From Pseudoips prasinana (Eukaryota; Arthropoda; Insecta; Lepidoptera; Nolidae), in NCBI GenBank assembly GCA_951640165.1, contig OX621263.1, forward strand, positions 8,934,001-8,998,000: a stretch of DNA of 64,000 bases. The letters run 5' to 3'. Every line of letters begins with the position of its first letter. The first letter of the stretch is position 1. Shown here piece after piece: positions 53,590-63,282 of the stretch. The position numbers and the translations under genes are program-made. The notes beneath the pieces were generated by a model. It was not told the origin of the DNA. It saw only the letters and a program-made list of their open reading frames with translations, and did not search any database.

Positions 53590-53952
53590 GTTAATGTTAC
53601 CATATGACAGGCGTTAGCCGCATTTAACAGGCATTTTAAGGTTTAGACAGGTGTGCGGCCGGCATTGGTCTGAGACAGGCATTTTCGCAGGCACTCGTCA
53701 ACGCTCAGTGGAGTAAAGACAGAAATCGGCTGACAATTGAATCAGTAGAAGCAATATTGATTACACAGGAAAATTACAAAACTCTACCTTGTGAAGTATT
53801 TTACATATATAATAAATATCCTCCTCCATTATTATCTGTAGGCTTTTACTTATTAAATACAGCGTTTTGCTTCAGACAGGCGTTTTTCTGAAATTCAGGC
53901 ATTTTAGGTACCATAGACAGGCATCCCTCTATTTATATATGGTAACCCTACA
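53590..53952 (+). pseudogene. hAT-like transposon remnant
   Basis: An open stretch reads QWSKDRNRLTIESVEAILIT...NYKTLPCEVFY, resembling the C-terminal dimerisation segment of hAT-type transposases (RNR.S.E...L). ATGTTACCATATGACAGGC at the left and TATATGGTAACCCTA at the right look like degraded inverted ends. GACAGGCATTTT-like phrases recur five or more times inside. Assignment tentative. Confidence 0.4.
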
Positions 53953-54124
53953 GACAGGGTAATTATTTAAATGATTAAGAAAGTTTCCCGATGCGTTTGG
54001 TTTGGCTTTTTCCGAGACGACGGATGACATGACAGTACATTCTTCGAACATACATGCATAAATATAATGGAATATAAAAAAAGCTTATAAACACCTTTTA
54101 TAAAAAACTAAACTAAAAAATAAA

Positions 54125-54434
54125 TCTATACATATAATAAAATCGTAGGAAAGTCAAAACTGTACATTGAATATTTTTTTAAAAGGATACTTGGGGCGTG
54201 ATCTACAATAGATATCGAAGTCAAAAATACAGTTTTTAGAATTTTTGTCTGTTTGTCTGTATGTATGTCCGGGCTAAACTCAAAAAGTACTGCATGGATT
54301 TACTTCAAATTTTGCATGAATATTACTAAGAGGTCGGGTCAACATATAGGCTACATATTATCACGCTTTCACCTACGGGGGAGGAGTGTGATAATTTATA
54401 AAGTTTAACGCGAGTAAAACCGCGGGACACAGCT
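54125..54434 (+). mobile_element. Helitron-like element H11
   Basis: A|TCTATACATATAATAAAATC start, CTTCAAATTTTGCATGAATA inside, GCGAGTAAAACCGC, GGGACACAG and CTCC at the end (terminus decayed). Confidence 0.7.
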
Positions 54435-54769
54435 CCGTTGATGATAAAACGTATGGCACTCGGCGCCTTCTATAAAAACCCTTCGCGGTGCCAATAGTCG
54501 TCATAGGAAAGATTTCATCGCTACTTTTTTGAGAAAAAAAGTAGAAAACCGCTTAAAATGGACCCTTTTATTAGTACCTAAGCCAAGTTCAAGATGTTCC
54601 CATTGATGATTTCCCATGACCGGATTAGGTAAACAATTAGTTTGTAGTTTTATTTGTTTATTTATTTATAGTACAACCACATTATACATATTACACATAA
54701 AAAAATATATAATTAAATAGTTTTGCATCTAATATGCATAACAATTAACGTGTACATAACATTTACCAG

Positions 54770-54954
54770 TGCCTCTAGCACGAGTTCCTGCAGTTTACTT
54801 ACCTACTCGATCACACGTACAGTTTCCTCCCATACATTGAGCACCAGCGCCTCTCGCGGAAACTATTAAGAACTAAAACTCTGGTGCTCAATGTATGGGA
54901 CGAAACTGTACGTGTGATCGAGTAAGTAAACTGCAGGAACTCGTGCTAGAGGCA
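54770..54954. repeat. 185-bp inverted repeat with about 75-bp arms
   Basis: TGCCTCTAGCACGAGTTCCT ... CATTGAGCACC on the left, GGTGCTCAATGTATGGG ... AGAGGCA on the right, with a few indels. The right arm continues into an open frame starting MGRNCTCDRVSKLQELVLEA (54895-55107), which may be a retroelement scrap. Confidence 0.75.
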
Positions 54955-55469
54955 CAGCTAAAATTAGAAGTATTTTTGACATGCAAATTGACATTAATAA
55001 CAAAAAAAACTAAACAAAATCTAAAAATAAATATAAAAATTATAACTAGGTACGTAGAACATGAATGTGTAACGACTAGAAATTTAATAGGCAAAATTAT
55101 TTTTTAATTAGTTTTAAATTTGCCAAACGAATTACTCAATATGTTGACACATTTGGATCGCGACTTTGGAGAGCATTGTACTGATCAAGAATTCGGTTGG
55201 GAGGTGATTGATGGCCAAATTGGTCTTAGAAAACTGCGTATATGTTAGACGATTTGAGACCCGCTTGCGTCTTGTCCGGCGTAGCAGTGATCATTGCCTA
55301 ATACATTATATTATCTCAATGGCAGCGATAGTTTCATAGATTAATACTGTAATAGTCATATTAAATAAATGGTATCCTGTTCGTCCCGTTGACAGGTGTT
55401 AGAGGACCATTCGAACTTTTTATAATTAATTTATAAAACTAATACGGTAAGTATTTAAGTTAAGTGTAT
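54955..55469. other. Stretch without a firm gene
   Basis: A short frame near 55141-55248 (MLTHLDRDFGEHCTDQEFGW...) looks coding-like but has no recognised family and no clear splice sites. Confidence 0.3.
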
Positions 55470-55735
55470 AAATCTGCTGTGTGGTGACGGCGACAAATAT
55501 CAGAATCAGAATATCATCACCCCATCTCATCCCGTGGGGGGCGTAGAAGTCGACCCGAGGGAATATCTACCTGAGGAAGGGCAGCAGCTTCCTTCTGACT
55601 ACTATGACTATCTTACTGCGATCGCCAACCCGCCTGCCAAGCGTGGCGATTATGGCATATCCCCTCAAGACGATTCTTGAGGGAGGCTTGTCCAGCAGTG
55701 GACTTATTTAGCTGTAATGATGTATAAATATCACT
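55470..55735 (+). mobile_element. Minimal RTE derivative (5' end joined to 3' tail)
   Basis: 55482-55675 matches the 5' part of the RTE LINE at 22690-22875 (GCTGTGTGGTGACGGC, CCCATCTCATCCCGTGGGGG, AAGCGTGGCGATTATGGC). It then jumps to the RTE 3' tail (GAGGGAGGCTTGTCCAGCAG, TGTAATGATG). The whole coding body is deleted, leaving about 260 bp with both ends. Confidence 0.7.
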
Positions 55736-55754
55736 AAAACCTCACCCCCGTGTC

Positions 55755-56241
55755 CTCTCACGTAAACACCGTCGTCCGAAGAACGTCATAGACGAATCGG
55801 ACGACGAGATCACTGTATACCTAAACCAAATCAATTCGATTAGAGACTCTCGCAACACTGCACAACCGATATTTCGTACTCGCCGGATGCGAGTACGACC
55901 GCGAACGCGTCGCGACCACCAGCGTCCTCCATGACCCTTAGTTTGCATATCGTACCGATAAAAAGCCCCCCTCAACGCGGACGGGGGGCCGCGTCATGTC
56001 ATTAACGTAGAGCGAAAGTTGCACTAAACTCCCTAAAAATCATGATCTCTCGCCCTCTCCCCGTCAGTATCCGCCCAGAGCCGAGGTTCGAACCCCACAG
56101 GGGGTGCCCTCCGGCGCGGGTACTTAGTTTGTAGTTTATATTTGCTAGGCCGGTTAGAGCCCACGCTCACCCCTACTGTCCGGTGAAGCAGTAAAAGCCA
56201 AAAGGCTAACTGCACGCGTCACGTTAAAAAAAAAAAAAAAA
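55755..56241 (+). mobile_element. 5'-truncated retrocopy with poly(A) and 11-bp target duplication
   Basis: ACCCCCGTGTC occurs at 55744-55754 and 56242-56252, immediately outside the copy; a 17-base A-run (56226-56242) closes the 3' end. The 5' part encodes a basic peptide KHRRPKNVIDESDDEITVYL...RTRRDHQRPP and stop (about 55761-55935). A GC-rich untranslated region follows (GGTTCGAACCCCACAGGGGG, CTACTGTCCGGTGAAGCAG). Either a LINE 3' end or a processed host transcript. Confidence 0.7.
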
Positions 56242-56327
56242 ACCCCCGTGTCGCGTCTGCCAACAAAACTTATGTATTTAAGTCATTGACCTATATGTAT
56301 TCTACTAGACGCGCAATCCCATATTGA

Positions 56328-56379
56328 GAATTTGCTCACCGAGTTGCAGCGCGGGCGCTGCAACTCGGTGAGCAAATTC
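56328..56379. repeat. Perfect palindrome
   Basis: AATTTGCTCACCGAGTTGCA and its inverse around GCGCGGGCGC; about 24-bp arms. Confidence 0.85.
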
Positions 56380-56389
56380 TGCTGCATTG

Positions 56390-57928
56390 GAAATCCATAA
56401 CAATCAAATACCTAACAAAATTAATATGTAGTGTTAACTCCGCTAATTGTCAGTTTAATTTAAAGATGCCGGGATGCAATTTGGAACGCCCTCCCGCCCG
56501 CAAAAATATGCACTTGCAAGATCAAATTCAAATGATTTTATTTGCAGAAATATGGGTCTTACAATGTTCTTATTAATATATGCAAGAAAGAAAGACAACA
56601 TAAAAAGCAAATTACATGCGCTAGTCGGTTCGATACCCAACCAAATATTTTGATTTTTAAAACTTATTTATTATTTAGAGTCTTAGAATATTAGGTAGCT
56701 ACTTTTAAATTTATAACAAACTAATAAATCACAGAAACACGACCCTGTAATTTGAGTAACCATTAATTAACAAAAAAGGACTTAAAAAGTAGAGCAATTG
56801 ACGCCTTCCCGCGCCATTTCACTCCACGCCACGCTCCCGCGGTCCGTGTATTTTAGGCGCCAATTAATCTGTTAGTTCGGATACACTCTTGCTTTTTATG
56901 ACGCCCAAAAAAATAAAGATAACTTAAAAAATTGACGGGAAACATTGGTTTCGATTTTCAGTTGTTAAATAATTATGTTGTAAGCTTAAATTAGTGCATA
57001 ATGGTAGATAGTGTTACTTGTATTAGGTTCATTTGGCCGATATGGTATAAATTTATGACTCAGTGTGATTTGTCTTTGAACCTGTCTGTGCCTGCCTATT
57101 TACACTAGAAATCTTAATGAACTACCTGTATGAATTATTATAAATAAACTGTCGTAAAATCGTTTTCTTTTTTTACATGACGTTTACACAGTTAACATAA
57201 GGTTTTTGACGGTACAATAATAGAGCTCAAGACGTCTAACAAATAAGACTAAAAACTATTTAACCCGTCCCTAAGGGCATCCTCTTTGGGGATCAAATCT
57301 CGGTCCAAGGCGGTTACTACTTGTTAATACTTGGAGATGCATGAGACGGCGAGTTTTTAGGACGTTTAGTGAAACTGTCGCTTCTTCTATATTATATTGG
57401 TCCCGCATATATTTTGTTCCAATCGTTGCGTTGCCTCGAAAATTGAAGACGATTTACAGTATTTCAACTGAAATTACATAATTCTTAATTCTCACCATGT
57501 TATTTTAGTCTTAAATAATGGAAATACCAATTAGAATGTCTGCAAATTCGCTGACTGTAACGGTGCCGCGAAAAGACATATTTTTTGCTTTTTATTGATT
57601 TTAACCACATATTTAATGTTCAAAATATTCACACAATAAAACGAAATCATAAATCGTAACTACTTTATGGCAAGACATAATAAAAAATGAATATTCATTT
57701 TTTTTCGACACCAATCGTCTCTGTTGTACTTTCTTTTTAACATCACAAAATGTTAATTTATTTACGACCCGCCAGCAATAAAGTGTAGCAAACATTTTTG
57801 TTCGCAATTGCGACTCGAATTAGCCGTTTGAATTGGTTTATTCGCGTTCGATGCACACACGGAGGCGGATCAATTTAATTTTACACTCACGGTGCAAAGT
57901 TAGGGATGCCTCCTTGTCTGAACACTAA
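56390..57928. other. Unique-looking AT-rich stretch
   Basis: No repeat family, RNA gene or convincing exon recognised. A GC-richer patch (CGCGCCATTTCACTCCACGC, near 56810) is the only compositional feature. May be ordinary intron or intergenic DNA. Confidence 0.35.
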
Positions 57929-58520
57929 TCCTACTAATATTATAAATGTGAAAGGTTGCCTTGGAGTCGTGGAAGGCTGTTGGTATGGAATGCTACATGC
58001 GTAGATACACTGGTTCCTTCGCACGTCCAAACTACTTCAAGGATAGCGGGTGCTACCGCAGATCTAGCAGAGGGCCTCAAGCGGTGAAAGTATGCTTCCA
58101 TCTGTGACGGGTATATTTTTCTTCCGTTTGGGTTTAAAACTATGGACCCATGGGGATCAGACACACGACAATTTGTAAAGATCTTGTACGGACGCCTTGT
58201 TGAAACCTCAAGTGACCCAAGGGCGGGAGTGTACCTCGGCCAACGTATCAGCTTGGCTATACAACGAGGCAACGTTCCTAGCTTTTTGGGCACACTACCC
58301 GCAGATTGTGACTTAAATGCTATTTTTTATTTGTAAATTGTTTTCATTTTAAGTAGAATTGTAGCAAGTGTTAAATATATATTTACAAAAAAATTACTTA
58401 ATGACGTGAAATCGACTGAACGGACTTGTTTGAAATTACGAATGTAGATAGGTTATACCCTGATTTAATGCATAGGCTATGACTTGTAAAAATCTCGGAT
58501 TAATCTACCGGCGCAGCTAA
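57929..58520 (+). mobile_element. Helitron-like element H12 carrying an unrelated ORF fragment
   Basis: Starts A|TCCTACTAATATTATAAATG and ends CGGCGCAGCTAA, with GACGTGAAATCGACTGAACG typical of the family at 58400. Between about 57952 and 58380 lies non-Helitron sequence, so it is either a captured fragment or a later insertion. Confidence 0.6.
58000..58336 (+). pseudogene. Unidentified retroelement-like ORF fragment
   Basis: In one frame: ADLAEGLKR, KYASICDGYIFLPFGFKTMD, PWGSDTRQFVKILYGRLVET, DPRAGVYLGQRISLAIQRGN and FLGTLPADCDL, then TAA at 58334-58336. The pattern DPRAG.YL.QRIS.AIQRGN..S.LGT resembles a C-terminal segment I associate with lepidopteran transposon-derived proteins, but I cannot name it. 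One internal stop. The minus-strand frame here (57940-58293) is a shadow. Confidence 0.4.
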
Positions 58521-58570
58521 GTGAAAATAAGGACAGGTAATACAAGACTATTGGATAGTATGATTCAATT

Positions 58571-58775
58571 GACGGTCACCGTAGCCTAGTTGGTAGTGCT
58601 CCTGCCTTCGAAGCTGGTTGTCCTGGGTTCGAATCCCGGTAAGTACAAATATTTGTGTGATGAGCACGAATATTTGTTTCTGAGTCATGGATGTTTTCTA
58701 TGTATATAAGTATTTATCTATATATAAAAAAGTATGTATATCGTCACCTAGTATCCATAGTACAAGCTTTGCTTT
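58571..58775 (+). mobile_element. SINE-M copy
   Basis: CACCGTAGCCTAGTTGGTAG head, GGTTCGAATCCC B box, body to ACAAGCTTTGCTTTA; 3' end shortened. Confidence 0.85.
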
Positions 58776-59319
58776 ATAAAATAACAAAAAAATAAAACGA
58801 CATAGGCGTTTAGACAAAGATGTTATGATTTATTAACGATTGTATGGTTTGCAACCCTTTTCCGAATAACACTCAAGGATTAATGAAATATGTTAAATTT
58901 GAAGGTATATTTCTAACCTTAACGTCTAAAATTAACGTCTTTGTTAACTAACTTCATATGGGAGGTCAGTTCTTAATGCGTTGGGTTGTGTATACATGGG
59001 TACTTACTCAGATAATAAAATCTTACTAAAGAGTGTACAATAAGAAATGATTATAGAAAACAAAACACCGACATTAAGCTACTAAAATAATTTCAGCTAT
59101 AAATTAAATTATAACAGTTCACGTTGGTGCTAATAATTATTACATTATGACATTCATCCCCTAATGGTTAGCACCAACATCAAACTTATAATATTTATTT
59201 ATAATTAATTGTTTAATTATTTAAACTTTTAGTTGGTTTTGAAATTAGAGTTTTGTTTTTATTGTAGTTGAAGTCAGTTTGATATTTTGTTAAGCCTGTT
59301 TTGTATTGTCACTGGAAGC
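58776..59319. other. AT-rich stretch with one hairpin
   Basis: GTTGGTGCTA (near 59124) pairs with TAGCACCAAC (near 59170). Otherwise nothing recognised. Confidence 0.4.
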
Positions 59320-59410
59320 CGCTGAATATAAGACCAGCAATTGTGGAGATCTTTGGGGAGGACTTCGTTCAACTGAGGACGTCTTTGGGCTGATATGTTG
59401 ATGATGTTTT
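59320..59410 (+). mobile_element. RTE LINE 3' end
   Basis: AGACCAGCAATTGTGGAGAT, TTTGGGGAGGACTTCGTTCA, GGGCTGATATGTTGATGATG; about 90 bp. Confidence 0.7.
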
Positions 59411-60695
59411 TATTCAGAATTAAACATATAGCATATTTTATAATGGCTAGTATTTACTAAATTTTACGCAGCAGTATCAAAAATTACCAAAGGCGCACTT
59501 ATTCGATAGTACCCAGTAATAATGCAATGAAATGAAATTTCATTTCATTATTACTGGGTAAGTTTCGCTAAGTGTTTACCGAAGTTATATTTGCAGGTAA
59601 TTTGGTATTAGGATCCACGTATAATTTTAAATGCAATTGTGGCGCAGTAATTATGCTAGTCTCCTCGCTTATACCTCGGTGCCCAAATGTTACGGGTTCG
59701 GACCTCGTACAGTATAACCATTTATGTGATATATTTAAGTAGTTATTCCCAATCTAATGTAAGTGTAAAAGATCTATCCAAAATAAAATAAAAACTTTCT
59801 CGACTCTCGCCAACCCTATATATTACACCAGTTTAAGCGAGCATTGATGTCTCATTTTCTAAATTTGTTACAAAAGATAAATCTCCACCCGTCCCAAGTC
59901 TCGTTAGCTAAATCTTTCTCCCCCCTAATTATTTACCCGTTAGAAAAAAAAGGAAATAAACATGAAAAGAAACGTCTCACAACTGAAATTTAGTAAGTGG
60001 CCGGAGCTCATTAAAAAGCTGTAAAATTCTATTATGAGACAACGGATGGGTGTGTATCCGAACGGGCCGCACGTCATGACGACAGCCACTTTTAAAAATA
60101 TCGTTCGCTATTCAAAACTTATTTGAAAATCAACTTTAGTACCACAAAAATAAAGACGTCAATCAACATATTTGTAGGTTGACGTAAATTTTGTGAGATT
60201 CACAATGGCGGGAAACAAAGATATGCGATATATAAACAAAGAAAGGCGCGTTGACAAGTGTGGATAAATTGACATTAATTGCTTTAACCACTGTTCGTTG
60301 GTTTGCAAGTGTTGTATACGTTGTTTTGGTTGGAAGAGGATTATTTTGGGTACTAATTAATTTATCTTCTACATTATTGTAGGCGATTTGATAAATGGAG
60401 TAGTGGGGACTGTATCGTGTTTGATGTCCGTTTAGACGTATGATTAGTAAACAAAGGATTCTAAGACCGATTTATTTTAAACGTTCTGTAATTTAGTGTG
60501 TTTAGATTTTGGGGATTATCTTAGTTTGGCACTTGGCCATTATGGATTCAATTATTTGATTAAGACATAATTATTTTATAGAAATCTGGAACATGTCTCT
60601 GAAAGCATTTTATTTTCTCTGTCCTTAATAATTTTAATAATCATCATCGTTATTTATATTGAATATCATTGTAATTGTCTATATCCATATGTTTG
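59411..60695. other. Mostly unique AT-rich stretch
   Basis: A palindrome ACCCAGTAATAATGCAATGA/TCATTTCATTATTACTGGGT is centred near 59535. A tRNA-like scrap (TTGTGGCGCAGTAATTATGC...GTTACGGGTTCGGACCTCG) lies near 59637-59710. No gene recognised. Confidence 0.4.
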
Positions 60696-60918
60696 TTAAT
60701 AATAATAATATCTGGGGATAATGTCATCCTAGCCCCAAACTAAGCAAAGCTTGTACTATGGGTACCAGGCGACGATATACATACTTATATATAGATAAAT
60801 ACTTATATACATAGAAAACATCCATGATTCAGAAACAAATATTCGTGTTCATCACATAAATATTTGCACTTACCGGGATTCGAACCCAGGACCACCAGCT
60901 TGGTGGGCAGGAGCCTCC
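60696..60918 (-). mobile_element. SINE-M copy
   Basis: AATAATAATATCTGGGGATA at the left (reverse tail), CATCCTAGCCCCAAACTAAG, GGGATTCGAACCCAGGACC B box, head lost after AGGAGCCTCC. Confidence 0.85.
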
Positions 60919-60974
60919 TATGTAATTGATTTTTTTAAATTGGGACTTGATTTAGACAAAATAAACATTTATTA

Positions 60975-61235
60975 ATATTATCATCATATCAGCCGAACGA
61001 CGCCCACTTCTGGACAAAGACTTCCTCCTAAGATCCCCACAATTGCCGGTATTAACCAGCGACTTCCAGCGACCCTCAGAATATCATCGGTCCGTCTTTT
61101 AGGGGGCCTGCCACGCTTACGGTTCGTGGTCGCCACTCGAGGACCTTTCTGTCCCTGCGGCTGTCAGCTCTACGAGCTATGTGCCCTGTCCACTGCCACT
61201 TCAACTTGGCAATGGTTCGGGTTATTCCTCGGGTC
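60975..61235 (-). mobile_element. RTE LINE ORF2 C-terminus and 3' end
   Basis: ATTATCATCATATCAGCC tail, then GCCCACTTCTGGACAAAGAC. Minus-strand frames give the expected ...AKLKWQW.GHIA...RDRKVLEWRP...RKRGRPP motif. The longest RTE C-terminal piece here. Confidence 0.75.
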
Positions 61236-61262
61236 TATCAGGTTATTATACCTATAAATTAA

Positions 61263-61584
61263 TCTATAGGTACTTATACATATAATAAAATCGTAGGAAA
61301 GTCAAACCTGTACATTGAATATTTTTTTAAAAGGATAATTGTGGCGTGATCTACAATCGATATCGAAGCCAAAAATATAGTCTTAAGAATTTTTGTCTGT
61401 TTGCCTGTATGTATGTCCGGGCTATACTCAAAAAGTACTGCATGGATTAACTTCAAATTTTGTATGAATATTACTAAGAGGTCGGGTCAACATTTAGGCT
61501 ACAAATTATCACGCTATCACATACGGGGAGGAGCTGTGGTAATTTATAAAATTTAACGCGGGTAAAACTGCGGGGTACAGCTAG
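61263..61584 (+). mobile_element. Helitron-like element H13
   Basis: A|TCTATAGGTACTTATACATA start; GCGGGTAAAACTGC, GGGGTACAG, CTAG|T end. Same subfamily as H9-H11. Confidence 0.75.
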
Positions 61585-62003
61585 TTGGAAATAAAGATCT
61601 ATGAAGATTTGTATCCACCCCGGAAAATCTCTAGTAATTTGGTTTACATTACTATAGTTTCCTGGATTTTATCTGATAAAATATAGCTGTTCATCCAAAT
61701 GAAGAGTGATAATTGTTGTTTAAGTGTACTAAACATCCCCAAAATACCGATCTTCTATCCCTCTACTTGGTGGCAGATCTTAAAGCGCTAACATCAATCA
61801 AATCCGTGTTCTTCCGCAAGTTTTAACCCAATACTACAAAGTCTGTCTTGTTAAAAACATAAGAAAAGAAGAATATAATTGATTTCAAAACGAAAGAACA
61901 TAGAAAGAAATCAGCTTTGGAACCTCTTAATACAAAATAATCTGAAAATTACAACCCAATTTAAATTGTTATTATAATATTTAGTGCACTTCATGATTAG
62001 CAA
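61585..62003. other. Stretch without recognised features
   Basis: No repeat or gene identified. Confidence 0.4.
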
Positions 62004-62180
62004 TAACACTATTATTATAAAATCGAAAGTTTATGACTGTGTGTGTATATTTGTTACTTCTTCGCGTCTAAACGGCTGGAGCGATTTTAATAAAATTTGG
62101 CATGGAGTTAGCAGACAACCTGGATTCAAACATAGGCATTTATAAAGTTTAATGCGGGTAAAACCGCGGGGCTCAGCTAG
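62004..62180 (+). mobile_element. Helitron-like element H14
   Basis: Start decayed (ACTATTATTATAAAATCGAA). TTCGCGTCTAAACGGCTGGA inside; GCGGGTAAAACCGC, GGGGCTCAG, CTAG|T end. Confidence 0.65.
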
Positions 62181-62280
62181 TTTGTCATAAATAAGAAAGA
62201 TATATTTTCGTTCTTTTTAAATTTCACTCTGTTTGTTACGCTTTTCATAGTTTTCTCTACCTCTACGTTACGTCGCTACT

Positions 62281-62506
62281 GGCTAAGTCGCTGAACATCG
62301 GGATAGTAATCGGCGTTGAAATATATAAAGCTTAAAAATTACTTAATCAATCGTTAATCGGCTTCGACGTTGAAAATCGATTCCGGACCATTTATGACGT
62401 TACACGCATGCATGCATGGAAGCCGATTTAACGATTGATTAAGTAATTTATAACCTTTATTTATTTGAACGCGCCGATCACTAGCCTGATGTTCGGCGAC
62501 TTAGCC
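62281..62506. mobile_element. Palindromic MITE (TTTGAACGCC family), diverged full copy
   Basis: GGCTAAGTCGCTGAACATCG outer arm, CATTTATGACGTTACACG centre with a GCATGCATGCATGGAAG insertion, GATGTTCGGCGACTTAGCC right end. Confidence 0.8.
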
Positions 62507-62723
62507 GGTAGCCCCCCTGGTGGTTATACGGGCAAGACTCACTCACTGGTATGTATACGGAGCTGGTACTCTCACACGCCTCAACTGCCGGTAAAGCAGT
62601 GAAAACTTCTTTTTTATACTTGACGTTTACTGCAAACACAGTGTCCGGCGTAGAACAAGCCAAGTGGACAAAAATATTTTTTCATGGTTTTGGATCTATA
62701 TCTATAAATTAAGTATTTATATA

Positions 62724-62932
62724 CCATATTAATATTATAAAACTTAAAACTCTGTTTGTTTGTTCGTTTGAACGCACTAATCTCAGGAAGTTGAGAGAAT
62801 TGAAGACTTTGCCGATTTAAAAAATATTTCAATGTTAGATAGGCTATTTATGGTGGAAGGCTATAGGCTATATATCATCACGCTGCGACCCACGAGAGTG
62901 GAGCAGTAACCAAAGATGTGGGGGACAGCTAG
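62724..62932 (+). mobile_element. Helitron-like element H15
   Basis: ATTAATATTATAAAACTTAA start, TGTTTGTTTGTTCGTTTGAA inside, GGGGGACAG, CTAG end; the GC hairpin is weak. Confidence 0.55.
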
Positions 62933-63074
62933 TAGTACCATAATATTTTATTTAAAGAAAATGCATAGAGATGGTGTATAAATATATTATTTCGTGATGA
63001 CACGATTACAATACAGAAAACAAAATAAGAATAAAATTATCTCAATCGCTGCAAATATCAACGCTAATTCTATA

Positions 63075-63260
63075 TAAATATACAACCTTAGACTAACATA
63101 TTAAATACAAAAAAATTAAATGTAAATATGTATACAAATGTAAATATACAACCTTAGACTAACATATTAAATACAAAAAATCTAAATCTAAATATACAAA
63201 TATAAATATACGACCTTAGACTAACATTAAAAAAATACAAAAAATCGAAATCTAACACTA
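63075..63260. repeat. Short tandem repeats beside the Transib relic
   Basis: Three imperfect units of roughly 70 bp, each containing ACCTTAGACTAACAT and AATACAAAAAA (starting near 63085, 63150 and 63208). Confidence 0.7.
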
Positions 63261-63282
63261 GACTAATCTATTTACAATAAAA

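Noticed and set aside
57940..58293. Minus-strand 117-residue frame
   Set aside because: Opposite-strand shadow of the plus-strand fragment with the DPRAG...QRGN pattern.
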